This document shows, in pieces, positions 52,653 through 62,000 of a DNA stretch of 64,000 nt. Numbering within the stretch: position 1 is the first letter of the stretch; every line of letters starts with the position of its first letter. Both the position numbers and the translations under genes were made by a program. The notes under the pieces were generated by a model. That model saw only the letters and a list, made by a program, of their open reading frames with translations, was not told the origin of the DNA and did no database searches. This DNA is from Flavobacterium cyclinae (GTDB lineage Bacteria; Bacteroidota; Bacteroidia; Flavobacteriales; Flavobacteriaceae), in assembly GCF_021172145.1 (NCBI RefSeq), contig NZ_CP089095.1, forward strand, positions 248,001 through 312,000, given 5' to 3'.

Positions 52653-53360
52653 TTATATTGTTACAGTTGTTCCGATAGTTTCACCTTCGCAAACTTTTAA
52701 CAAGTTACCGTCTTTATTCATGTCAAACACTATAATAGGTAATTTGTTTTCCTGACTCAAGGTAAAAGCAGTTGTGTCCATTACATTTAATCCTTTTGCT
52801 AATACTTCTTCAAAAGAAATATAATCAAATTTTATTGCATCAGGATTTTTCTCTGGATCAGCGTTATAAACACCATCTACACGCGTTCCTTTTAAAATTA
52901 CATCAGCACCTACTTCAATTCCTCTTAAAACTGCTGCTGTATCTGTTGTAAAGTATGGATTTCCAGTTCCTGCTCCAAAAATAACAATTCTTCCTTTTTC
53001 TAAATGGCGTGTTGCTCTTCTTTTGATATAAGGTTCTGCGATAGCTTCAATTTTTAAAGCGGTTTGTAAACGCGTTTGCATTCCCGCTTCTTCTAAAGCA
53101 CCTTGTAATGCCATACCGTTAATAACTGTGGCTAACATTCCCATATAATCGCCTTGCACTCTATCCATTCCATTGCTAGCTCCAGCAACACCTCTAAAAA
53201 TATTTCCTCCGCCTATAACAATAGCAATTTCTATACCTTTATCGTGAATTTCTTTGATTTCTTGAGCATATTCTGCTAAGCGTTTCGGGTCAATTCCATA
53301 TTGTCTCTCGCCCATTAAGGCTTCGCCACTTAATTTTAGAAGAATTCTTTTATACTTCAT
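52653..53360 (-). CDS. pyrH: UMP kinase
   Basis: This amino-acid-kinase-fold enzyme phosphorylates UMP to UDP for pyrimidine nucleotide and UDP-sugar supply. The 235-residue protein has [14 protein letters not shown] at the N-terminus, the glycine-rich [11 protein letters not shown], the [26 protein letters not shown] segment and [18 protein letters not shown]. Length is typical. It precedes frr. A perfect -7 box lies 21 bp upstream of its start. Confidence 0.98.
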   Translation of the reverse strand: MKYKRILLKLSGEALMGERQYGIDPKRLAEYAQEIKEIHDKGIEIAIVIGGGNIFRGVAGASNGMDRVQGDYMGMLATVINGMALQGALEEAGMQTRLQTALKIEAIAEPYIKRRATRHLEKGRIVIFGAGTGNPYFTTDTAAVLRGIEVGADVILKGTRVDGVYNADPEKNPDAIKFDYISFEEVLAKGLNVMDTTAFTLSQENKLPIIVFDMNKDGNLLKVCEGETIGTTVTI

Positions 53361-53380
53361 TGTGTTGTATTATTTTGGTG

Positions 53381-53388
53381 CAAATATA
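53381..53388 (-). promoter_or_regulatory. Promoter -7 box for pyrH-frr
   Basis: TATATTTG followed by CACC on the minus strand is a perfect TAnnTTTG box, 21 bp before pyrH. Confidence 0.65.
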
Positions 53389-53425
53389 GTTAAATCGATT
53401 TTTTCTAAAAAAAATGTTAGAACAA

Positions 53426-54214
53426 TTATAAATTTAATTTCTGAAATGATTTTTTTGCTTCGTTGTAACCTATTTCAAAAATAGTGTCCATTTTTGATTT
53501 ACTTGTTTCAAATGTGCTAAAATTTGCTAATTCTTTAGGCTCTATAACCCAATCACAATTGTTGAATTTCTGATAATTATAATTAGCATATAACAAATCA
53601 AAGGCTCTACTCGTAACAGATTTAATTGATTTTAAATCTTTGGATTCGATATTTTGAATAGGACTAACATAAACTCCAATCAAATAATCGCATCTTCCTT
53701 GTAAAATATCAGTTGGGAAGTGATTCAAAATACCACCATCACTATATAGTTCCTTGTTAATTTCATAAGGTGATAACATTCCCGGAAAAGAGGAAGAAGC
53801 TAAAATGGCATCAATAAGTTTAGTTTCTGGATTAAAAATTTTAAGTTTTCCTTTAACTAAATCTGTTGCCGTAATATAAGCTGGGATTCTTAATTCTTCA
53901 ATTGTAATTGCGCCTAAAATTTCAGAAAAATAACTTTTGAAGGATTCTGAATCAATTAATCCTGCTTTTTTGAAGGTAAAATGTTTCCAATGAAAAAAGT
54001 AAATCGACTTGAAGAATTCTAAAATTTCTGCTGGAGATTTTCCAAAAGCAAATAATCCACCAACGATTGCGCCTGCACTTGTTCCTGCAATACAAGAAGG
54101 TTGGATGCCTTGCTCTGTTAAAAATTGCAAAGCGCCAGCATGAGCAATGCCTTTAGAACCACCACCTGATAATACTATCCCGATAGATTTTGAATTTTTA
54201 TTCATATGTAACAT
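53426..54214 (-). CDS. Patatin-like phospholipase
   Basis: The 262-residue protein is a compact patatin-fold lipid acyl hydrolase of the RssA/YlbK type. It has the oxyanion loop SGGGSKGIAHAGAL (about 16-29), the nucleophile elbow GTSAGAIVG, and the catalytic Asp in DGGILNHFP. There is no signal peptide and no membrane segment, so it is cytoplasmic. Two ATG codons are possible, 54214 and 54205; the shorter gives MNKNSKSIGIVLSGGG and fits family N-termini equally well. It stands alone on the minus strand, divergent from the thioredoxin-like gene. Confidence 0.92.
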   Translation of the reverse strand: MLHMNKNSKSIGIVLSGGGSKGIAHAGALQFLTEQGIQPSCIAGTSAGAIVGGLFAFGKSPAEILEFFKSIYFFHWKHFTFKKAGLIDSESFKSYFSEILGAITIEELRIPAYITATDLVKGKLKIFNPETKLIDAILASSSFPGMLSPYEINKELYSDGGILNHFPTDILQGRCDYLIGVYVSPIQNIESKDLKSIKSVTSRAFDLLYANYNYQKFNNCDWVIEPKELANFSTFETSKSKMDTIFEIGYNEAKKSFQKLNL

Positions 54215-54243
54215 TTCTTACATTTTATTGTCAAAATTAGAAT

Positions 54244-54251
54244 TAAATTTG
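54244..54251 (+). promoter_or_regulatory. Promoter -7 box for the thioredoxin-family gene
   Basis: TAAATTTG is a perfect TAnnTTTG match, 18 bp before the ATG at 54270. Confidence 0.55.
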
Positions 54252-54269
54252 TCATAAAAAGTTAAGGAG

Positions 54270-54875
54270 ATGATAAATACAATTAAACAAGCTATAGAAA
54301 ATAGTTTTTCTTACGCTGATTACAGAAAAAAAGTAACAGGTTTAATCGCTGAAGGGAAGTCTACTGGACATACACAAACAGCAGATTTATTGAAATATTC
54401 TGAATTAAACGAAACGAGAATGAATCGTTTAGATAAAACAATTCAACTATCTGATGAAGTAATCAAAAAATTAAAAAATTTTGATACTAACTATATATGG
54501 TTGGTTTTAAGCGAAGGTTGGTGTGGAGATGCGGCTCAAATTGTACCTGTGATACATAAAATGGCAGAAGTTTCAGATAAAATTGAATTAAAAATTGCTT
54601 TGCGTGATGATAACGATGCTTTAATGCAACATTTTTTAACTAATGGCGGTAAGGCTATTCCAAAATTAATTGTTTTAGATGCTACTACTTTAGAAGTTGT
54701 TGCCGATTGGGGACCAAGACCAGCTGGAGCAAAACAGTTGATATTAGATTACAAAGCAACTCATGGTATTGTTGATGAAACTGCTAAAATTGAATTGCAA
54801 AAATGGTATTTACACGATAAAGGAATTTCGATTCAGAACGAAATTGTGGAAATGCATGAACAAGTTTTGAGTTAA
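54270..54875 (+). CDS. Thioredoxin-family protein with CxxA active site
   Basis: The 201-residue cytoplasmic protein has a helical N-terminus and a thioredoxin fold at about 70-170. The active-site loop reads LSEGWCGDAAQ: Cys85-Gly-Asp-Ala88, so the resolving Cys of CxxC is replaced by Ala. A cis-Pro-type loop is present (GGKAIPKLIVLD), and a long tail follows (KIELQKWYLHDKGISIQNEI). The family (Thioredoxin_9-like) is common in Bacillota and Bacteroidota with this WCGDA motif. It therefore cannot form an intramolecular disulfide like thioredoxin. Function is unknown; a monothiol or binding role is inferred. Confidence 0.87.
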   Translation: MINTIKQAIENSFSYADYRKKVTGLIAEGKSTGHTQTADLLKYSELNETRMNRLDKTIQLSDEVIKKLKNFDTNYIWLVLSEGWCGDAAQIVPVIHKMAEVSDKIELKIALRDDNDALMQHFLTNGGKAIPKLIVLDATTLEVVADWGPRPAGAKQLILDYKATHGIVDETAKIELQKWYLHDKGISIQNEIVEMHEQVLS

Positions 54876-54881
54876 AAAATG

Positions 54882-54975
54882 GAACGCGGGTGACGCGGAT
54901 GTTTTTACAACGCAGATTTAAACAGATTTTATAAAACGTTGTGAAACTTTGTGTTTAACTTTGAGAGACTTTCTG
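54882..54975. repeat. Low-complexity intergenic spacer (ACGCGG/CTTTG words)
   Basis: The gap between 54875 and 54985 holds ACGCGG twice (54884, 54893), a CGCAGATTTAAACAGATTT-like stretch, and CTTTG words toward the end (ACTTTGTG, ACTTTGAG). It has no coding content and no clean terminator. The same word types occur near 36412 and 62174. Confidence 0.45.
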
Positions 54976-54984
54976 AAACAAAAA

Positions 54985-55602
54985 TCATTCAATTGTACCA
55001 ATAATATTCAACTTATCAGAAATGGAAATTCCACCAGGGTTGCAACCTAGTTGACCTTCTGGGATTTCCATTTTTAATTTCTCGTAATAGTCTGCCCAAA
55101 CTTCAAAAAACTCATTTGATTTTGGCGATTTAAAAGTCATCGGATATAAATTAAATAATGGTTTTTTATAAGCAAATAAAAAGGCATCATAAATTAACTC
55201 TGAGCAGTAATATTTCCCATTATCATATAGATATTCATCGTCATAAGGAACACCAACTTGTTGCAAAGAAAATGTAATAGCTTCTGGGATATATTTTCGG
55301 TATTTTCTTTTTAATCTTCCTACATACATTTCATTGTTTGTGTAGGTTTTGAAGGTTTCGAATGGCGTTACTTTTACTGCTTTTCCTGCGGCTTCAATTA
55401 CGAAAATAGAATCGTTATTAATATACACCATTCCTAAATGACTAAAATCTTTCCCTTGATAACCTTCGGTAACTTCGTTAATGGCGTCGCAAAGTGGTCC
55501 GCAATTCATCGACTGAAATAATAAATCGCCGGTTTTTAGTTTTATGTTTTGGGAGAAACTAAAAAGAGAAGTTATAAGAAATAAAATTATTGATTTTTTC
55601 AT
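54985..55602 (-). CDS. YiiX/YebB-like permuted papain-fold (NlpC/P60-related) cysteine hydrolase
   Basis: The 205-residue exported protein has a signal peptide (about 1-18, ending FSFSQ). It is of the circularly permuted NlpC/P60 type: the His comes first (KDFSHLGMVY, His55), a polar residue follows (FVIEAAGKAV, Glu70), and the catalytic Cys is late (KYYCSELIYDAF, Cys133). Such enzymes cleave amide or ester bonds in peptidoglycan or lipid substrates; the specific target is not known. It begins 1 bp after the barrel protein stop on the minus strand, last gene of the ftsX-uppP-truB operon. Confidence 0.87.
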   Translation of the reverse strand: MKKSIILFLITSLFSFSQNIKLKTGDLLFQSMNCGPLCDAINEVTEGYQGKDFSHLGMVYINNDSIFVIEAAGKAVKVTPFETFKTYTNNEMYVGRLKRKYRKYIPEAITFSLQQVGVPYDDEYLYDNGKYYCSELIYDAFLFAYKKPLFNLYPMTFKSPKSNEFFEVWADYYEKLKMEIPEGQLGCNPGGISISDKLNIIGTIE

Positions 55603-55603
55603 T

Positions 55604-56167
55604 TTAAAAAGATACTAAAGCAATTCCAAGACTAATACTTCCTTGATTATTTTCGTTTAAACGAATACCATATGAAACAACTTCAAGGAAAATTTGAAGT
55701 TCGGAAGCTTCTAAATTTAATTTCACTCTTTTAAAAGTTCCAGATAAGTCGCCTCTTCCAATTGCGAAAGTGTGTCCTAGTCCAAGATCAATTCCAAATC
55801 GGGTTTCTTCTCCTACTTTTGGCATAATTCGTAGGTTGGAAAAAACTGGAGCAACTACTAATTTTTCAGAAAGTTTCATTCCAATACCTGAGTTTGCAGT
55901 AATTCCTAGCCATTGGTTAAAATGAATACCATACCCAAAATTACTGTTTACACCATCTGGTACAAACCAACTATCATTAGTACTTCCATTTGGAAATACT
56001 TCACCACGATTTTTATTTCCTTGTAAAGGAACTGAAATTTCAAATTGCGTAAAAGTTATTTTTTTCTTTGTTGGAATATCGTCTGAATCATTTACTGTAA
56101 TTTCAACTTGGGCGAATGATATATTGCAAAGAAAAAAAAGAGATAGTAAAATTTTATTGAATTTCAT
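55604..56167 (-). CDS. Hypothetical exported beta-barrel-like protein
   Basis: The 187-residue protein has a signal peptide (about 1-19, ending ISFAQ). The mature part shows alternating strands (VEITVNDSDDIP, ITFTQFEISVPL, FGYGIHFNQWLGITANSGIG, FGIDLGLGHTFAIG) and ends ISLGIALVSF with a terminal Phe, like small outer-membrane barrels. No family is recognised. Its start overlaps truB by 14 bp, so it is translationally coupled to truB, and the YiiX-like gene follows after 1 bp. Confidence 0.75.
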   Translation of the reverse strand: MKFNKILLSLFFLCNISFAQVEITVNDSDDIPTKKKITFTQFEISVPLQGNKNRGEVFPNGSTNDSWFVPDGVNSNFGYGIHFNQWLGITANSGIGMKLSEKLVVAPVFSNLRIMPKVGEETRFGIDLGLGHTFAIGRGDLSGTFKRVKLNLEASELQIFLEVVSYGIRLNENNQGSISLGIALVSF

Positions 56168-56855
56168 TTTTTATTTCTTTTTCAAAATCCTCAGGTGAAA
56201 TCGCATTTTCAACCGAATAATCTCCAATTTTTGTTCTTCGAAGCGCCGTCAAATGTCCGCCTGATTGTAATGCTAAACCAAAGTCGTAAGCTAACGAACG
56301 AATGTAAGTTCCTTTACTGCATTTGACTCTAAAATCGATTTCTGGTAATTGAATTCTTGTGATTTCAAATTCGTAAATAGTAGTTTTTCTAGATTGAATT
56401 TCAACTTCTTCACCAGCACGAGCATGTTCGTACAAACGTTTTCCATCTTTTTTAATGGCAGAAAAAACAGGTGGTTTTTGGTCAATTTCACCTAAAAACT
56501 GTTTTGTAGTTTCCAAAATTAGTTCTTCGGTAATATGTTCTGTTGGAAAAGTAGCGTCAATTTCGGTTTCTAAATCGTAAGATGGAGTAGTGGCTCCTAC
56601 CAAAATAGTTCCTGTGTATTCTTTTTCTTGTGCCTGAATTTCAGTGATTTTTTTGGTGAACTTTCCTGTACAAATTATCAATAATCCCGATGCTAAAGGG
56701 TCTAAAGTTCCAGCGTGACCAATTTTAAACTTCTTTGGTAAATCGTATTTGCGTTTTAAAATGTATTTTAATTTATTCACCGCTTGAAAAGACGACCAAG
56801 TTAAAGGTTTGTCAATCAAGAGTATTTTTCCAGATAAAAAATCTTCAGCATTCAT
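56154..56855 (-). CDS. truB: tRNA pseudouridine(55) synthase
   Basis: TruB converts U55 of tRNA to pseudouridine in the T-loop. The 233-residue protein has LLIDKPLTWSSFQAVNKLK, then the catalytic GHAGTLDPLASGLL with Asp52, followed by the PPVFSAIKKDGKRLYEHARAG block and YIRSLAYDFG. It is slightly shorter than E. coli TruB, lacking the PUA-like C-terminal domain, which is usual in Bacteroidota. Its start overlaps the uppP stop by 1 bp (TAATG). Confidence 0.97.
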   Translation of the reverse strand: MNAEDFLSGKILLIDKPLTWSSFQAVNKLKYILKRKYDLPKKFKIGHAGTLDPLASGLLIICTGKFTKKITEIQAQEKEYTGTILVGATTPSYDLETEIDATFPTEHITEELILETTKQFLGEIDQKPPVFSAIKKDGKRLYEHARAGEEVEIQSRKTTIYEFEITRIQLPEIDFRVKCSKGTYIRSLAYDFGLALQSGGHLTALRRTKIGDYSVENAISPEDFEKEIKNEIQ

Positions 56856-57640
56856 TAAATTATCGTCAATTTTTGGATGAAAAAATGAATAAAAAGAATG
56901 GCTGCTCCAGCAATTATTCGGTAATAGCCAAAGATTTTAAACCCGTGTTTTTGCAAGAATCCAATAAACGATTTAATTGCAATCATGGCTACAATAAAAC
57001 CTACTACATTTCCAATTATTAGTAAATTTATTTGATCATTTGTTAATTCAAAACCAGCTTTATGATAATCGTATGATTTTTTCAAAGTTGCTCCTAACAT
57101 AGTGGGTATCGCTAAGAAAAATGAAAACTCAGCAGCAGTTGTTCTTGAAAGCTTTTGTGTCATACCGCCCACAATGCTAGCACCACTTCTTGAAACTCCA
57201 GGAATCATGGCTAAACATTGAAATAAACCAATTTTTAATGCGGTTAAATATGAAATGTCAGTTTCATTTGAATTACCAAACCAATCGTCTACTTTTAATA
57301 ATAAAAATCCACCAATAATTAATGAAATAGCTACGGTAATAGGATTTTCTAGAAGATCATCTATGAAGTCACTTAACAATAGTCCAAAAATAACCGCTGG
57401 AATAAAGGCAACAAACAATTTGAAATAAAAGTCTAATGTCTGAAAAAAACGTTTAAAGTATAAGACAACAACTGAAAGAATAGTTCCTAGTTGAATTACA
57501 ATTGTAAAAAGTTTAGTAAAATCGTCTTGTGCAATTCCAAAAAAAGAAGAAGCAATTATCATGTGTCCTGTTGAAGACACAGGAAGAAACTCAGTTATCC
57601 CTTCTATGATGGCAAGAATTATAGCTTGTAAAATATCCAT
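56855..57640 (-). CDS. uppP: Undecaprenyl-diphosphate phosphatase (BacA/UppP)
   Basis: UppP dephosphorylates undecaprenyl diphosphate to recycle the cell-wall lipid carrier and confers bacitracin resistance. The 261-residue protein has about eight membrane helices and both motifs: [16 protein letters not shown] (about 13-28) and [16 protein letters not shown] (about 144-159), whose Glu, His and Arg form the active site. It overlaps truB by 1 bp and starts 6 bp after the DUF3098 gene. Confidence 0.97.
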   Translation of the reverse strand: MDILQAIILAIIEGITEFLPVSSTGHMIIASSFFGIAQDDFTKLFTIVIQLGTILSVVVLYFKRFFQTLDFYFKLFVAFIPAVIFGLLLSDFIDDLLENPITVAISLIIGGFLLLKVDDWFGNSNETDISYLTALKIGLFQCLAMIPGVSRSGASIVGGMTQKLSRTTAAEFSFFLAIPTMLGATLKKSYDYHKAGFELTNDQINLLIIGNVVGFIVAMIAIKSFIGFLQKHGFKIFGYYRIIAGAAILFIHFFIQKLTII

Positions 57641-57646
57641 AAAGTG

Positions 57647-57889
57647 TTACTTCTTCGGATTTTTTAAAATGGAATAAATTGTAATTCCGAATCCAATTAA
57701 AACTACCGTTGGTGCTAAACGAATTCTTCTAAAACTAAACAATTCATCCCCATTAAAAACATTTGGATCTTCGCTTCCGCCACCACTCATTAAGATAAAT
57801 CCAAGAGCAATTACAGCTAGTCCTACAATAAGAATTTTATAATTTACTTTGTCAAAAAGAAATTCAGGTTTGTTGTTTTCGTTGTTCAT
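57647..57889 (-). CDS. DUF3098 family membrane protein
   Basis: This 80-residue protein of the Bacteroidota DUF3098 family has two helices: about 17-36 (YKILIVGLAVIALGFILMSGG) and about 57-73 (LAPTVVLIGFGITIYSI). Between them lies a short loop with GGGSEDPNVFNGDELFSFRR. It is always found, as I recall, between ftsX and uppP in this phylum, as here. No function is established; a link to divisome or envelope assembly follows from the neighbourhood only. Confidence 0.88.
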   Translation of the reverse strand: MNNENNKPEFLFDKVNYKILIVGLAVIALGFILMSGGGSEDPNVFNGDELFSFRRIRLAPTVVLIGFGITIYSILKNPKK

Positions 57890-57938
57890 ATTTTTCTATT
57901 TAATTCTAAAATCTTAAAGGGGTAATCATATCTTTAAA

Positions 57939-58814
57939 TTAATAAAGATCGTCGGTTTTTAAATTTAAAAAACGTTGTGTGGCAAAAAATGTACTGATCC
58001 ATGTAATAATTATTCCTATCACAAAGATACCAGCAACAACAATTCCTAATGAAACATAATCTTTAATAATTCCTAAACTTGGAAATAAACCATCTACGTA
58101 AACGGCTAAAGATATTACTCCAACAATCGCTAATCCTGAACCAATTAATCCAAGCTTAATGCTTCTCCAAATAAAAGGTTTTCTAATAAAAGATTTTGTT
58201 GCTCCTACCATTTGCATTGTTTTAATGGTAAATCGATGCGAATAAATAGATAATCTCATAGAACTATTTATTAGAAGCATTGCTACAATGGTTAAAATCC
58301 CACTAATTATCAGAATCCAATAGGTGATTTTAGTTACATTTTCATTAACCATGTCAACTAATTCTTTATCATAAATAATTTCAGAAACCATTTCATTTTT
58401 TCTAATGTTTCGCTCAATTTTTTTAATACTATCTGCAGTAACATAATCACCTTTTAAGTAAATATCAAATGAGTTTTGTAATGGATTAAATCCTAAGAAT
58501 TCCATGAAATCTTTACCTACAATATCCACATTATTTTTTGCTGCGCTGTCTTTGTGAACAAATGCATACTCCTTAATAAAGATTTCATTTTTCAATTCAG
58601 TATCAAAAGCATCAATAATTGAATCATTAGCATCGTTATGAAAGAAAACAGTCATTGGAATATTTTCTTTAAAATCGTTCGTGATTTTTTTTGAATTAAT
58701 TACAAAAAGACCCAAAGCTCCCAATAGGAACAATACTAAAAAGATACTCAATACCACAGAAAAGTAGGATGATATTAAACGTCGTTTGTTGTAATTTTCA
58801 AAAGAGGATGCCAT
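57939..58814 (-). CDS. ftsX: Cell division protein FtsX
   Basis: FtsX is the permease-like subunit of the FtsEX complex, which couples division to peptidoglycan hydrolysis. The 291-residue protein has an N-terminal cytoplasmic part, helix 1 (about 16-39), a periplasmic domain (about 40-165, with MVSEIIYDKELVDMV), then three helices (about 168-190, 218-240, 262-285) and the FtsX motif SMRLSIYSHRFTIKTMQMVGATKSFIRKPF. ftsE is not beside it. It starts the operon ftsX-DUF3098-uppP-truB. Confidence 0.95.
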   Translation of the reverse strand: MASSFENYNKRRLISSYFSVVLSIFLVLFLLGALGLFVINSKKITNDFKENIPMTVFFHNDANDSIIDAFDTELKNEIFIKEYAFVHKDSAAKNNVDIVGKDFMEFLGFNPLQNSFDIYLKGDYVTADSIKKIERNIRKNEMVSEIIYDKELVDMVNENVTKITYWILIISGILTIVAMLLINSSMRLSIYSHRFTIKTMQMVGATKSFIRKPFIWRSIKLGLIGSGLAIVGVISLAVYVDGLFPSLGIIKDYVSLGIVVAGIFVIGIIITWISTFFATQRFLNLKTDDLY

Positions 58815-58902
58815 ATAATTCTATTTAAGCTGTAAAAATAGTAAAGAAATTTTGTTTACACAGAATATAACAACAAAGTTTTAACTTTAGTATTATAAAA
58901 TG

Positions 58903-58910
58903 TATTTTTG
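58903..58910 (+). promoter_or_regulatory. Promoter -7 box for leuS
   Basis: TATTTTTG followed by CACC is a perfect TAnnTTTG match. It lies 97 bp before leuS, so the leader contains the 13-nt repeats at 58962-59000. Confidence 0.6.
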
Positions 58911-58961
58911 CACCGAAAAAAATAGTGGTCAGTCACAATCGCAGTCATCAGTTGTTTTAAT

Positions 58962-59000
58962 TGAGACTGAAAACTGAGACTGAAAACTGAGACTGAAAAT
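58962..59000 (+). repeat. Three tandem 13-nt repeats in the leuS leader
   Basis: TGAGACTGAAAAC occurs at 58962-58974 and 58975-58987, and a copy ending in T at 58988-59000, only 6 bp before the leuS ATG. Upstream, CAGTC and CAGT words (58930-58950) precede it. No Leu codon run or T-box-like structure is visible. Confidence 0.85.
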
Positions 59001-59006
59001 TAAAAT

Positions 59007-62000
59007 ATGAAGTACTTCCATAACGAAATCGAAGCCAAGTGGCAACAATATTGGGCAGAAAACCAAACTTTTGCTGCATCAAATAATTCAGAAAAGCCAA
59101 AATACTATGTATTAGATATGTTTCCTTATCCTTCTGGAGCAGGATTGCACGTGGGGCATCCGCTAGGATATATTGCTTCTGATATTGTGGCGCGTTATAA
59201 AAGACATCAAGGTTTTAATGTATTGCATCCACAAGGATACGATTCGTTTGGTTTACCAGCAGAACAATATGCTATTCAAACCGGGCAACATCCAGAAAAA
59301 ACCACTCGTGAAAACATTGCGCGTTACCGTGAGCAATTAGATAAAATCGGGTTTTCGTTTGATTGGAGTAGAGAAGTACGTACTTCAAATCCAGATTATT
59401 ACAAGCATACACAGTGGATTTTCATTCAATTATTCGAATCTTGGTACAATAAAACTACCGATAAAGCAGAAAGCATTTGTACGTTAATTCAAGAATTTGA
59501 AAAGAATGGAAACGCGAATGTAAATGCCGTTTGTGATGATAACATCGCACCATTTTCAGCTGCTGAATGGAATGCATTTTCTTCAGAAGAACAACAAAAA
59601 ATACTATTGCAATATAGATTAACTTATTTAGCCGAGACTGAAGTAAACTGGTGTCCGGCTTTAGGGACAGTTTTAGCGAATGACGAAATCGTAAACGGTG
59701 TTTCAGAACGTGGTGGACATCCTGTTATTCGTAAAAAAATGACCCAATGGTCGATGCGAATTTCAGCTTATGCTGAGCGTTTGTTACAAGGTTTAGACAC
59801 TATCGATTGGAGTGAATCCATCAAAGAATCACAAAGAAATTGGATTGGAAAATCAGTTGGTGCTGCTGTGACTTTCAATGTAAAAAATCACGATGCGGTT
59901 ATTGATGTTTTCACAACGCGTCCTGATACGATTTTTGGTGTTACGTTTATGACGTTAGCGCCAGAGCATGAATTGGTTGCACAAATCACCACTCCAGAAC
60001 AAAAAGCAGCAGTTGAAGCGTATATTGAAGCAACTGCAAAACGTTCAGAACGTGAAAGAATGGCTGATGTTAAAACCATTTCAGGAGTTTTTACTGGAGC
60101 GTATGCCGAACATCCATTTACTAAAGAACCAATTCCGGTTTGGATTGGCGATTACGTATTAGCGGGTTACGGAACTGGTGCGGTTATGGCGGTTCCATGT
60201 GGCGATGAGCGTGATTATGCTTTCGCGAATTTCTTCAAAGGAACACACGGAATGCCAGAAATTAAAAATATTTTCAACCAAGATATTTCAGAAGCGGCTT
60301 ACGGAGAAAAAGGTGGTTTCGAATTAGTAAATTCTGATTTCTTAAACGGATTGGATTACAAAACCGGAACGAAAAAAGTTATCGAAGAGTTAGAAAAAAT
60401 AGGAGCAGGAAAAGCAAAAGTAAATTACCGTTTACGTGATGCGGTTTTCTCTCGCCAACGCTATTGGGGTGAACCTTTTCCAGTATATTATGTGAATGGT
60501 TTACCACAGATGATTGACAAAAAACACTTACCAATTGTTTTGCCAGAAGTAGAAAAATACTTACCAACTGAAGATGGCCAACCGCCATTAGGGAACGCAA
60601 CGGTGTGGGCTTGGGACACTGTAAATAATAAAGTGGTTTCTAACGACTTACTTGTCAATTCGAGCGGAGTCGAGAACCAAACGGTATTTCCATTAGAATT
60701 AAACACCATGCCAGGTTGGGCAGGTTCGTCTTGGTATTGGATGCGTTATATGGATGCAAAAAATGAAAATGATTTTGCTAGCGAAGAAGCATTAAAATAT
60801 TGGGAAAATGTAGATTTATATATTGGAGGAAGTGAGCATGCAACGGGTCATTTGTTGTACTCTCGTTTTTGGAACAAATTCTTAAAAGATAGGGGTGTTG
60901 CGCCAACAGAAGAACCATTCAAAAAACTGATTAATCAGGGAATGATTTTGGGAATGAGTGCTTTTGCGTATAGACTTAATCCAGCAAGAATTAATGCCTC
61001 TGCAATTGGAAATATTAATTTAAATAATTTATTTATTTCGAAAAACACTTATCAATTTTTAGAAAATTTAGGTGTTCGTGCTCTAGAACTTGATGTGATT
61101 GAGGATAAAGTTGATTTTAATGTAATTGATCATGAACTTAACTCAATAAATCATGATTTATCTGAAGATGAAATATTGAGAATAGAAAAATTTGGAATTA
61201 AATTAAGATCTCTTTCTAAAGATATTGCGATTAAAGTCACTATAGATTTCGATTTTTTATTTAATCCAATCCATACTGATGTAAATTTAGTAAATTCATC
61301 TGATGAACTTGATATTGAAGCATTTAAAAATTGGCGTTCTGATTTTGCTGATGCAGAATTTATATTAGAAGAAAACGGAAAATACATTGTTGGTCGCGAA
61401 GTTGAAAAAATGTCAAAATCAAAATACAATGTAGTTAATCCAGATGATATTTGTGAAGAATACGGAGCGGACACATTACGTTTATACGAAATGTTTTTAG
61501 GACCATTAGAGCAAGCAAAACCTTGGAATACCGCTGGAATTACTGGAGTTTACGGTTTCTTGAAAAAATTATGGCGTTTGTATTTTGATGATAACGGTTT
61601 AAATATTACCAATGATGAACCAACAGCCGATATGTATAAATCGCTACATAAAACCATCAAAAAAGTAACAGAAGATATTGAGAATTTCTCTTTCAATACT
61701 TCGGTTTCGCAATTTATGATTTGCGTGAATGAGTTGGCTCAACAAAAATGTCATCACCGTGCGATTTTAGAACCATTAGCTATTTTAGTTTCTCCGTATG
61801 CACCTCATATCGCGGAGGAATTATGGAGTGCTTTAGGTTATGAAGGTTCTGTAGCAACAGTTGCTTTTCCTAAATTTGAAGCCAAATATTTGGTAGAATC
61901 TGAAAAAGAGTATCCAGTTTCGTTCAATGGAAAAATGCGTTTCACAATTAAATTGCCTTTAGATTTAACGGCAGCTCAAATCGAAGAAATCGTAATGGCA

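Noticed and set aside
58911..59006. T-box or leader-peptide attenuator before leuS
   Set aside because: No T-box sequence, specifier loop or Leu-codon run is seen. Only the 13-nt repeats are visible, and this phylum is not known for T-boxes.
60954..61300. Intein in leuS
   Set aside because: The insert lacks the Cys/Ser first residue, the block B TxxH motif and the C-terminal His-Asn that inteins need, and its flanks do not resemble a splice junction.
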